The translations under genes were made by a program, and so were the position numbers. From Plecoglossus altivelis (taxonomy: Eukaryota > Chordata > Actinopteri > Osmeriformes > Plecoglossidae), in NCBI GenBank assembly GCA_036571765.1, contig BROE01000019.1, positions 1,054,001-1,118,000 on the forward strand: a DNA stretch of 64,000 nt, written 5' to 3'. The notes beneath the pieces were generated by a model. That model was not told the DNA's origin and searched no databases. It saw nothing but the letters and a program-made list of their open reading frames with translations. Each line of letters begins with the position of its first letter. The first letter of the stretch is position 1. Shown piece by piece: positions 47,182 through 59,900 of this stretch.

Positions 47182-47991
47182 AGACACATTGAAAATAGTT
47201 GGAGCTAGGTTGTTTTAGAAATGTAAAGATATGTAAAGTGAGCTTGCGATATATCAATCTGTGTTTATTTGTAGCATTGAATGCAGAGTTAAAGTTGTTC
47301 TAACTGCAGACAAGTGTGTTGAGAATGAAAATACTAAAGCACAAGTTTTGGGCTGTTGGGGCCAGAAAGGCCTTCTCTGCTGGTCTAAATATACTAAACA
47401 TGTCTTTGTAAATGTAATTTTGTATTTTTTTGTAAATATGTAAATATTTTATTTTAAAATGTTGCAGTTATATATATTTTTCGTCATAATTTCCCCCCAT
47501 CTTAATGACACTCAATAAATACCAAAAATAGCAAAAAATTAAAAACTAGCAATTATTCTCTATAGTCTTTTTTCTTCATGTCATATTATATCCACTTGGT
47601 TGAGTTGCAAAGTCTTGTTTATTATGGTAGAGTTGTATATTGTGGTAGAGTTTTTATCCAATGTTTGGATAATTTTAAAGGCATTTTAATATTATATGAG
47701 TGATTGAATTTTTCAATAACTACATTACCTTAGATAATGTGCTCTTCTAATGCCTTAAATATAGATAGCAAGCAGAGTTTTGAAAATAGTCGTTTCACAA
47801 TAAAATAAAGTGCCAAAAAATGAAATTCAAAACGTATATGCAATGAGATCTGAGGATACAGATCCTTTCTGCTCTTTTGAAAATAAAGTTATGGACGCAC
47901 ACATATTTGTAAGCGTTTTAAACCATGTTTGAAAATACTTTTTTTCCATGCAAAGTCTATTTTGACAGATGCAAATCATTATGGCCTCTAT
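47182..47991. other. Intergenic, gabrr3-adgrg2 convergence zone
   Basis: AT-rich sequence with no recognised gene. The 3' UTR of adgrg2 (minus strand) should extend into it, and an extra terminal adgrg2 exon might lie here, but none could be identified. Confidence 0.4.
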
Positions 47992-50900
47992 TTACCCCCA
48001 CCTTACAATGGACATTATGATTATTGTGTCACATTTTATATGTTGAGGCTGGCCTTCATGATGCATTTCATCCTGACAAGTGTACTTACTGATGCTGTTA
48101 GTATGCTCAGAGGTGTCATTGCTCAGGAAAGAGGAGACGATAGAACAGTACGAGTTGTTGGACTGGGAGCTGAGAGACTGAAGAGAGGTCTCTCGGGTCA
48201 ATGACTTATTGGCCATCTTCTGTGTCACTGTGCGGCTCCATTCTGGAAGGTAAAAAACTGACAATGAACATAAATACTGGTCTCTCCAAAAGCTCTTAGC
48301 AATTATTTGGGTTACTCTAACTATTGAGGCACTGACCACTGGTCCTTGCGATCACAGTGAAATGAATAAGAAAAGATCACACTCAATCAAGTTCCAGGAC
48401 TCGGTTTCATTTTTATCTGCTGTAGTCTTATGTGTGACAGGGTCTGGTAAAATGGTGCCATTGTAAGACAAGGTTATATTTCTGTTTTTTATAAATGATC
48501 AAAGTGAATTGTAATTAAGTCTAGTACATTAAAATCTGAAAATAGTTGAAAATGTGCACGAATGTTGGTAGTAAACAAAATAACATGAAACAGTAGAGTG
48601 ACACAATCTGATGAAAAGGCCTGTTGTCGGTCAAGTCTGTAATTTCTCAGTATTTACAGATTGTAAAGGAGCAGATTGTAAACTTTTAAATATGTGTCAT
48701 ACTTTGAAATATGAAAATGAAGCAGATACCTGTATCTGAATGTTTGTAAACTGTGAAAGCTCTGGCAGAGAAATACCCCTTTAAGGATTCTTGACATTTT
48801 TATGCCTTCAGACAGTATGTGAGTGTTTTATATTGATCGTTACAGGAGCCAAGTGCTTTTTTAAGTTATAAACCAAATAACGAAAACGAAATTATGTAAT
48901 TTCATTGAGAAACTAAAAACAAATGTTTTTTTTGTTATTTAATTGAGAAACCAAAAACCAAATCGAAAAACCGGCCACAGAAGTAAGCTGGAAGTAAAGG
49001 CACAACAACATGCGGGAAGTCTGGAATGGTATAAAAACCATTACTGGCAATAACAGCAAAGGCAAGGGGGTGTGCGGGGACATGCAAAGAGCAAAGGAAT
49101 TATATATCTTCAATCGGTTCAGCTCCTCAATGACCACCTCTTCCCCCCAACAATCCTCTTCAGGCCCTCCTCTTGACGGTCACTTCTCGATCCCTCTCCC
49201 TAGCCCTTTCTCTCCCTCATGTTGCTGTGCCACTGGACGTGTTCCCCCTCCATCACTGCTGATCAGGTGAGGACTGAGCTATGGCAACTCCATCCAAGGA
49301 AGGCAGCAGGTCCAGACTGGGTGTGTCCGAGGCTGCTAAAGACCTACTGACCTACTGTGCTACTGATCTTGAACAGCGGGTCTAAAATCTGAGCCTGTGT
49401 CTGGGGAGGGTCCCTTTGCAGTGGAAAACATCATGCATCATTTCCAAAAAAGAGTTGTCCCAGTGAACTGAATGACGACAGGCCAGTCGCCCTCACATCA
49501 CATGGGATGAACACACAGGAGAGACTGATCCTGCAGCTTATGAGACCCCAAGTGCAGAATGTAAGGGACCCTCTCCAGTTTGCCTGCTGAGAGAAGGTGG
49601 ACGTTCTCTACCTCCTCCAACGTACTACTTGCTACCTGGATGTGGGAGGAAGTATGGTCAGGGGGCTATTCATTGACTTTTCTAGCACCTTTAACACCAT
49701 CCAGCCCCATCTACTCCGGGACAAATTAACATCATAGCTGTTGACCCTAACTTGGTGGGTTGGACGCTTGACTACCTCACCAATAGGCCACAGTTTGTTC
49801 AAATGAGCAACTGTAGATCCTCAGGACTGTCCAGTAGCACTTGTGCCCCCCAGGCTATGTGCCCACGCTAACCCTAACCCTTCTCTTCACCCTCTACACC
49901 ACTGACTCCCAATACAACTCAGATACATGCCACTAGCAGAAATTCTAAGTGATAGTACTATGTATACGGGAGGGTAAAGAGAGGAGCTTGGTGAAGGAGT
50001 TGAGTGTAGAATGGAGTCAACTGAATGAGCTCCATCTCAACATCATCAAAACAAAGGAGATGGTATTGATTTCTGTCAGCCACCCTGTCCTCCACAGCCC
50101 ATCACTATCGATGGTAAGGAGGTGGAGAGGTTCTCCTCATACAAGTACCTGGGACTGCAGCTGGATAGCAAGCTTGGCTGGTCAGTGAACATGGATAAAG
50201 TGTATAAGAAAGGGCACGGCAGGTTGCACTTTTTAAGGAGACATCTTTTAATGTGTGCTCTAAACTGCTGAATGGTTTATCGGTCTATTGTTTTTAGTGT
50301 GCACTTTTATGCCAACGTGTGCTGGGGGGAGGGGGGTAGTGCTAAGAAGAGGGACATCCAGAGGCTGAACTGGCTGAGGAGGAGGGCACGCTATGTGGTA
50401 GCTCCATCTTTGGACTCTGTGGAATCCGTGGTGAAGACAACTCCAAAATCCGAGTGATTCTCACCAATCTGAGCCACCCCTTGTACCCAGTGCAATCAAA
50501 CCAGAGGAGCTCTATGAGCACTTGACTCCACTCCCTGAGGTGCTCTAATGAGAGACTCAGAAACTCCTTTGTTCCACGAGCCATCACGCTTTATAATGCA
50601 GCCACTTCTAGGGGTGAAAAGTGAGGGGAGGGAGAGATGTGATGTCCATTGTTATTGTTATTATTTTTTGTACCTTATATACCTCTGTATATATATACAT
50701 ATATATATGTATATATATATGTATATATATGCATATATATACATATATATGCATATATATACTGTACATATACTGTATACATACATACATATATTTATTT
50801 TATTTATTTCCCTTTTTTCCACCTTTTCTATCTTGAGATGTGTGTGTGTAAGCAACGGACTGCACAATTTTCCTGGGAATCAATCAAGTCATCTTTCTGT

Positions 50901-53900
50901 TTAAACCAGAATGAGCGCTAGGAGCCAATCTTGTTGGGAAAAATTAATGAGGGCAAGCCTACAGGAGCCACTGTTGTATGCTTGAACACAATCAGAAAAT
51001 ATTAAAGGTAGTGAATGACATCTGTTAAGGAAGTTACTGGAACATTTATTTTTGCCTCCACCCATATGATTGGGACAATAGCCATATGATTGGATCATCT
51101 TAGCGACTTAGTGCCAAGTAATAGTTTCCTGTTCAATTGACATATTCTTCATTTTGATGAAAAACTGTAATGCTTTTTGAATATCATTTGATCTACATAC
51201 GTGAAAAAAACATGTAAAATGAGGCCAAAGACTGTCTTCAAAGATGTCTTGGACATTATTATTTTGTCATGAAAAGTATTTCAATGCATAGTAGAAGCCA
51301 AAGGCATCTGTTTTAACCTGAATTTTCAGCCAGTTTCAGTCTTCCGCAGCACAGGTAGGTCCTCCATTGTCTCCACACGTTCTCTTTCGCAGCACAGTGG
51401 AACACAAAGATGAAAAATCCTGCCAATGTACAAAAGTTATCAAAGGGTCAAAAAGTACTGTAATCCTGAGTGACATGCTTCAGAAGATGATAGAAGTTTA
51501 CAAGACAGTCCATTTGGTTACCAATTAATTATGGAAATGACATTTAGCATTAACCTTTTTTACATTTAACACTTATTTAGCAGTTTGCATGTGGACGTTT
51601 GCAGCAAAGCAACATACAAATAATAAAAGTAATACACAGAAAGTACAACAAATCTGTTTTTTAATCAAAATGTATTCCTATAACCCTTTGACAAGCAATG
51701 TCACAGAGTACTTCCATAGAACTACCCCCCAACCAACCTAAACCCTCAAGAAAGACAGGGAAAAACTCCAAGCAATTCAGTGAGAACAGTGTTTATCTTT
51801 GTTGTGCTACTAGTGATTTAGTTCCGATCATGCTGAGTCCAGACAGATCAAAAGTGGAAGTAATTTAGTACGTTCATGGGAACAAGCAACATCTGTTGTC
51901 AATCAATAGGTGATTGTTCAAGTTTTTTGTCCTTTCCCTGTGCAGCTCAGCTCTGACACGGTTTTTCTTTGAATGTGGCCTCTTGGTCATGTCCCCTACA
52001 GAAGATAGATCTAAATATAGCTATGTTTATTGCATTGTTTCCTGGTTCATAAAAGGTTTATCAAGATTGAATAATTACTCTGATGTAGCATAATAAATTA
52101 TCTTCAATGGTCAAAAACACAAGTACGAAGTTTACTGAAAGGTTTATATCTACCTTGCAGAGAGTTGAAGATCGCGAAGAGGTACATAAAGACAAGGTTT
52201 ACAGGTCCCCAGGCAAAAAAAGCAAAGCCCCAAGTGAATCCCAACAGGAATGTGATGCCGGCAACACTGCACAGGTCCTGCAGTCTACTGCGGTGTTGCA
52301 TGTTATGGGGGTTCTGTCTCTTGATACGCAACAACTGCACCATTACCACCAAAAACATGATGAGGTTGAAGAGGAAGATTATGCAGAAGTAGGCTACCAC
52401 AGCCACATAGAAGGCTATGTCATTTTTCAGCCAGCAACTGTATGATATGGAAAAAATAGATTTTTAAAATATAATGGTATAATGAAAAAGATGCCTCTTA
52501 CAGTAATGATGTATACAGCAATGAGCCCAATTTGTGTTGATTGTGGCTGTGCGATCAGTTACAATGGCATTACAATTCTTTATGGACACTAGGTACATAC
52601 ATAATATTAAGTGTAACTTACAAGTCATCAACAGCACCGTCAGTGTACTTGCCATAGGTCACCAGGCCATAGTTGTTCTTGTTAACAGTAATTACCACAA
52701 TGACCACTATGAGAGGAATGCCTGTAAAAAAGGGATGATTAGTTAAATCAAATACAATCAAATGTTTAAAAAAAAAGAAATATGAAGAAATAATATAAAT
52801 ATAACCTTGTTATTTTCAAAAAATATATTCTATTTTGTATAATACATCCTCATCTTCATATTGTCTTCAGAGAGATGAATGGATACTGCATAGAAATTAA
52901 ATTCATAGAACAATAGTTGAAGATGTAAAATTGCTGTTTTTTACAATTACTGAACTTTGGTCTCAAAGTTTATCGCATTACATCATTAGTCTACCTCTAC
53001 TCCTGTTTCTTAAACATATTATTGGTATGAATGGAAAGCAGTTAGAATGTGGCAAGAATCCTGTTCCCTACATTATTTTCTAAGAGTGCACTTACCCCAG
53101 CCAATGAGTGAGAACTTGAGCATGTAGCGCGATATGTAACAGTTGAAGACCTTTATCAGAGCTAGGTACATATGGACAGCCTCCAATCCCATCCACGTGA
53201 AACAAGATAAAAGAAAGTAGTGCAGGAAGAAGGCGGTGGAGATACAGAGGCCCATGGCGTTTGGGTAGAGGGCCAGCCAAGAATCCACCAGGAACACCAG
53301 GTTTAGGAGAAGCAGAGCCAGACACAGTTGGATCAATATTTTCGATGGGACGTCTTTACGGAGCTTACTACAGAATGGGAGAGGACATAACTGATGCTGC
53401 ATTTCTTTGTTGACAAGGTCTCCAATTTATAATCCCAATGGCTTCAGAATCTTACTTTAATGAAGAATAAGATAACATGTCACAGCCCAAATATTCACAT
53501 TACACAAGTTCTTTATACACCATTACTTGTAAAGTGTTCATTTGCATATGGGATACTTTTTACTCACGCAAAGGCAAGGTAGGTGAGGAGAGTGACAGAC
53601 AGGAATACAGCAGAGATTCCACAGCCAATGTAGGTAATGTAAGTGAGTATGGTGGCCTGGACACGGCTGATGGTGCCCTCTCTGGACATGTCCTGCACAA
53701 GTCCAGCAACATAGGTTTTAAAAGCTGACAGACATAAGTTGGCTGCTTTGAAGAATAAGAACAATGCTTTAATCATTTGACACAAACATGTGTGCAGGGA
53801 GCACACGCACACAAATGTACTGGTCTTTTTCCATTGCTTCTGTCTTTACTCTCAAGGCAGGAAGCATTAAGCAATCGCCTAAGCAAACCACACCAAGATC

Positions 53901-56900
53901 TTGACTTATGTCCTGGCCAAGAGACTAATTCGCATAGGATGTTTATTTTACGTTAAGATCTTGTCAGAGGAAGCAAATGAGGACTTGCGGACTGCAAGCA
54001 AACTCCACGAAGAAAAGCTCCGGAGATGCCCCATATCTAAGGATCGATAGGCCCCAATCGGGGATTAAACCACAGAATGTTTTGCTACAAGGCGGCAGAG
54101 CAAGGCAGTGTGCTACTCTGCCATGAAATCTTCCTTTTTTCAATTTACTTGGTCAAAGCTTGCTGTCAGCTTAATGAATTGTTGTTGGTGTGTTTGGTTG
54201 ACATAAGTAAATCTTCCATTTCTTATATTTAAATTAATAAACTGCCATTCCAAAAGTGCACTTATGAATGTCAAATTAATTTGATACATCCTGAACATTG
54301 AAACCTTTGTATTTGTAATTGTCACTTTTCAATTGTCATAAGAGGAAAATCTAACTCACAAGCAATACGGCAAAGCTTGTCAAATGGTTGCAGCCACAAA
54401 CGGTCTCAATATCACTGCTGTTCTGGACTGAGCAGCCTTCTGGATTCCAACCTCCAGAGCCATCTAGGAAAAAAAAATTTTTTTTCAGGCACTGATATCA
54501 ATATGTAGATTTTTCCATTCTGAAGGGCACAATGGTAAACTTACCATTCAAATCAAAGTCCCAGAAAACACATAAGGCTGTATGGTTAGCCTACGGGTTC
54601 AAAAGAAAACACTGGCGGTCACAGTCATTGGAAGTCATTGGAAGAAGCTCTCTCTGTAAGGTCAAGTAACCTTTATCCCATTTATAAAAATATGCAGGGT
54701 CTGCTGAATTAACTCACTGTTACAGGCTTGATGTTCTTTAAGGTGATGATCACCTCATCTTGTAGGCCTGTGATTGACAGGTTGGCAACACTGGTTCCTA
54801 AAATGCCACTGTTCAGCTTGCGGTTTTTAAGGGCTTTGTCCTGGATGAATAGGAGAGTGAATGTTTATAGGCAGTAAACCTATCCACACATGCACAGGTA
54901 TGTATTGTTATAATACAGTATTAGCTCAGTGGATTGATAGTAGAACAATAAGGAGACAGTGAAACCGATTACATTTCCATCATTCCTTAACTAAACATCC
55001 ATGAGGAAATGGGTCAAGTCAACCACATACCAATGGTTTCCTGTATTTTTGCAATAAGGCATTGGGCAAAGCCTTACAGAACTAGTAGATCAGTGCCAGC
55101 ATCTCTCTTTCTGCAGTTGATTTTTGGGCATTATTTTGGATGCTGGACATACAGGGTAATTAAGCAGTACTTTGTTACTAAAACTACTTGTGTTTGTATT
55201 TGAAATGTCCTCAACAATGGTTTATTAAAATAGGTAAATTAACTAACCAACCATAATGTCTCACACTATGGCCAATTAAAGGAATTTAACCAATTAACGC
55301 ACACAGCTATTAGCTAAACTAATTAGCTAAATATGCAGCATTTACCCACATAAACTTTAAACAGGGCTCTCAATACATTTCTAACCTTGTAAATATGTGT
55401 TCTCGTGCCTTCAATAAATACAAATGTAATACACAAAAACAATTCTGCAAAGGTTTTAAAAGAATTGGGCTAATGGCCCGAAAGCTACTGGGTTAGGCTC
55501 CAGTCACCTGTGACCCCTAAATGGGAACAAGCGGCACTGCAATCCCTCCCGGGGTTTAGCAGTAGACAATAAATGGATGGATGGATGCCAGTGTTGTTAA
55601 AAACTGTCTAACCCTAGAAAAAAAGATATGATAAGACAAACAAGACATTTCTAAGAATTACTTGACAGATGATTGGATGATCCAGTTAATCAGTCTATTG
55701 CCATCTACAGCTGCCAGTAGAATGCTGATTGGTCTAAAAATAATTTGAACCAAGAGAGATTCTAGCATGATCGCAACCTTGAGAATCTGCTTTGTCACAA
55801 TGTTCTACAGGGCTGTGAAAACATTTTCCATTAAGGACTTTTGACATATTTGAGCCCCTCCTTGAACCGCCACCTTAACGTGGTGGAGGGGTTTGAGTGC
55901 TCGAATGATCCCAGGAGCTATGTTGTCGGGGGCAATAAGCCCCTGGTAGGGTTTCCCATGGCAAACTGGTCCTAGGTGACTAGCCAGACTAAGTGCGGTT
56001 CAACAAAAACCCCTATGATGACAAAACCACGGAGAATCGCTACGTCGCCCGGAGTGGCGTTACCGGGGCCCCACCCTGGAGCCAGGCCTGGGGTGGGTGT
56101 TCGCAGGCGAGCGCCTGGTGGCCGGGTCTTTGCCCATGGGACCCGGCCGGGTATAGCCCGAAAAGGCGACGTGGGATCACCTTCCTGCAGGCCCACCACC
56201 CACAGGAAGGACCGTAGGGGGCCGGTGCAGTGTGTTTTGGGCGGCGGTCAGGGGCAGGTGCCTGGACGACCGAGGCCATGCGCACGGTCTCTAGCGCTGG
56301 GGACATGGAATGTCACCTCGCTGGCAGGAAAGGAGCCCGAGCTTGTGCGGGAGGTAGAGCGTTACCGGCTAGATATAGTCGGCCTCACCTCCACGCACAG
56401 CCTGGGTTCTGGGTCCATTATCCTCGAGAGAGGCTGGACTCTACATTTCTCTGGCGTTGCTCGCGGGGAGAGGCGGCGGGCTGGCGTGGGCTTGCTCATA
56501 GCCCCGTGGCTCAGCCGCCACGTGTTGGGGTTTACCCCGGTAGACGAGAGGGTCGTGTCCCTGCGCCTTCAAGCCGGGGACAGGTCTCTCACTGTTGTAT
56601 CGGCCTATGGGCCGAACAGCAGTGCAGAGTACCCGGCCTTCTTGGGGTCCCTGGGAGGGGTACTGGATAGTGCACCGACCGGGGACTCCATTGTTCTGCT
56701 GGGGGACTTCAACGCCCATGTGGGTAACGACAGTGACACCTGGAGAGGTGTGATTGGGAGGAACGGTCCCCCCGATCTGAACCCGAGCGGNGATGATGTT
56801 GTCCTGATGGCTCCATCGGACCGGGACCTACAGCATGCACTAGAGCGGTTTGCAGCCGAGTGTGAAGCTGCCGGGATGGGAATCAGCACCTCGAAATCTG

Positions 56901-59900
56901 AGGCCATGGTTCTCGACCGGAAGAAGGTGGCTTGCTCCCTCCGGGTGGGTGGGGAGCCCTTGCTTCAAGTGGAGGAGTTCAAGTATCTCGGGGTCTTGTT
57001 CACGAGTGAGGGAAGGACGGAACGTGAGATTGACAGGCGGATCGGTGCGGCGGCCGCAGTGATGCGCTCTCTGTACCGGTCCGTCGTGGTGAAGAAGGAG
57101 CTGAGCCGGAAGGCAAAGCTCTCAATTTACCGGTCTATCTACGTTCCTACTCTCACCTATGGTCATGAACTTTGGGTAATGACCGAAAGGACGAGATCGC
57201 GGATACAAGCGGTCGAAATGAGTTTTCTCCGCAGGGTGGCTGGGCGCTCCCTTAGAGATAAGGTGAGGAGCTCGGTCACACGGGAGGAGCTCGGAGTAGA
57301 GCCGCTGCTCCTCCACGTCGAGAGGAGCCAGCTGAGGTGGCTCGGGCATCTGTTTCGGATGCCTCCTGGACGCCTCCCTCGGGAGGTGTTCCGGGCATGT
57401 CCTACCGGGAGGCGGCCCCGGGGAAGACCCAGGACACGCTCGAGGGACTATGTTTCTCGGCTGGCCTGGGAACGCCTCGGGATCCCCCCGGAGGAGCTGG
57501 AGGTGGTGTGTGTGGAGAAGGAAGTCTGGGCCTCCCTGCTCAGACTGCTGCCCCCGCGACCCGGCCCCGGATAAGCGGAAGAAAATGGATGGATGGATGG
57601 ACATATTTGAGCTGGTGTCCTTTATCTAGTTATTAGCTTGCCACAAGAATTCTTTCCCAGTTGCAAAACAAATGTGGACAAATAGGAGAAACAGTGCCTC
57701 ATTTTCTCTAATTGAATCAACACCTCATCTGTTTCCATATAGTCAATGTATATTGAGGAAGGCATGGTCTCTAATATACTGTATATTTAAAAACCTTTTA
57801 ATTCTGGCACATTCTGTCATGTCCCCGGCCTAGGCTGGGTCGGGTTCCAGTCTGTTCTGTCCGCCTAGTCCAGGTCCAGTCGTCCATTCCGTTTCTTAAC
57901 TCCCTTGCGGTAATTCAACCCATCTGCGACTCATTCCCTCATCAACACCACAGCTCTTAAACCCCAGACTGTCATCCGCTACTTGCCAGTTTGTTGAATC
58001 ACCGACCCCACGCCTGTATTACTGGCGTTCCGTGTTGACTTGTCTACGCCTCTTATTCCTGTCTACCACCAGATCACCGCTTCCAATCTTCCATTCCTCC
58101 ATTCCTCCAACCAGTACCCTGCTCCATCAGCTACCCTCAACCACTCTTCCCATCTCTCCAATAAAGCTCAGCTCACATCTAGACCAATGTGTGTGTCGTG
58201 CGTTTGCGTCCTCAGTACAGCCGTGACACGTTTGAACAATCCCTTCAGTGAAGGTTAGCTAGCAGGTGACAGCAACAGACTGACTTTCAGTGACAGGTGG
58301 GGTGAGGGCACACTTAGTGATATCTTGCTTCCAGTTTTTGTTTTGACAAGCCAGTCATTTGGAGCAGATAAACAAATAAATAATCAGTATTGAGAGTGGC
58401 TCATACAGATGGAGTATAAGAGAATCGAACAAAGTTGAATGCACTTTGGTCACATGAGCAACAAGTCTCTTCAGACAGATTCAATATTACTGGTGTTGAT
58501 CACTTCTGGTAAACTTGTTATGTAAGCCAGTTTGCCCCCAAATAAATCCCAAGCCTATGTTAATTTTTTAACAGCTGGTGTTTGAGGGGCAGAGTTCGGG
58601 GGGAAACTGAGACTGATGCATCAGTCTTGTGTCAGTATATAAATATGTGGGAACCTCTAGTTGTAGATGTAGTTCAGGTAAGATCTGGGTTACGTAGTTC
58701 TATGGCATCCATTGATCTGATATTTAACTAATGTTGTCAAAATTTCACAAAATTGGCACAAAAAACCATTACTGGTTTGAACTAGTTTTGTGAATAATAA
58801 ATGGTAATAATAAATTTTTTAATTTATTTTTTATTCTGTTTTTCAGTTCACAGAAGGTAACGTCCCCTCCTTGAACCGCCACCTTAACGTGGTGGAGGGG
58901 TTTGAGTGCTTGAATGATCCCAGGAGCTATGTTGTCGGGGGCAATAAGCCCCTGGTAGGGTCTCCCATGGCAAACTGGTCCTAGGTGACTAGCCAGACTA
59001 AGTGCGGTTCAACAAAAACCCCTATGATGACAGAAAAAAGAGAATCGCTACGTCGCCCGGAGTGGCGTTAACGGGGCCCCACCCTGGAGCCAGGCCTGGG
59101 TGGGTGCTCGCAGGCGAGCGCCTGGTGGCCGGGTCTTTGCCCATGGGACCCGGCCGGGTATAGTCCGAAAAGGCGACGTGGGATCACCTTCTTGCAGGCC
59201 CACCACCCACAGGAAGGACCGTAGGGGGCCGGTGCAGTGTGTTTTGGGCGGCGGTCAGGGGCAGGTGCCTGGACGACCGAGGCCATGCGCACGGTCTCTA
59301 GCGCTGGGGACATGGAATGTCACCTCGCTGGCAGGAAAGGAGCCCGAGCTTGTGCGGGAGGTAGAGCGTTACTGGCTAGATATAGTTGGCCTCACCTCCA
59401 CGCACAGCCTGGGTTCTGGATCCATTATCCTTGAGAGAGGCTGGACTCTACATTTCTCTGGCGTTGCTCGCGGGGAGAGGCGGCGGGCTGGCGTGGGCTT
59501 GCTCATAGCCCCGTGGCTCAGCCGCCACGTGTTGGGGTTTACCCCGGTAGACGAGAGGGTCGTGTCCCTGCGCCTTCAAGCCGGGGACAGGTCTCTCACT
59601 GTTGTATCGGCCTATGGGCCGAACAGCAGTGCAGAGTACCCGGCCTTCTTGGGGTCCCTGGGAGGGGTACTGGATAGTGCACCGACCGGGGACTCCATTG
59701 TTCTGCTGGGGGACTTCAACGCCCACGTGGGCAACGACAGTGACACCTGGAGAGGTGTGATTGGGAAGAACGGTCCCCCCGATCTGAACCGAGCGGTGTT
59801 TTGTTGTTGGACTTCTGTGCTAGTTACAGTTTGTCCATAACGAACACCATGTTCGAGCACAAGGGTGTCCATCAGTGCACGTGGCACCAGGGCACCCTAG

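Noticed and set aside
50621..50904. Open frames on both strands over 50600-50900
   Set aside because: They run through a TA microsatellite and a LINE 3' flank; the residues are almost all Tyr and Ile.
55976..57574. 532-codon open frame as an intact gene
   Set aside because: It crosses an N and lacks the RT core; it joins two separate parts of a LINE.
58032..58258. Pro/Ser/Thr-rich open frames as a secreted protein
   Set aside because: They fall in the probable solo LTR, where pyrimidine-rich sequence gives such frames by chance.
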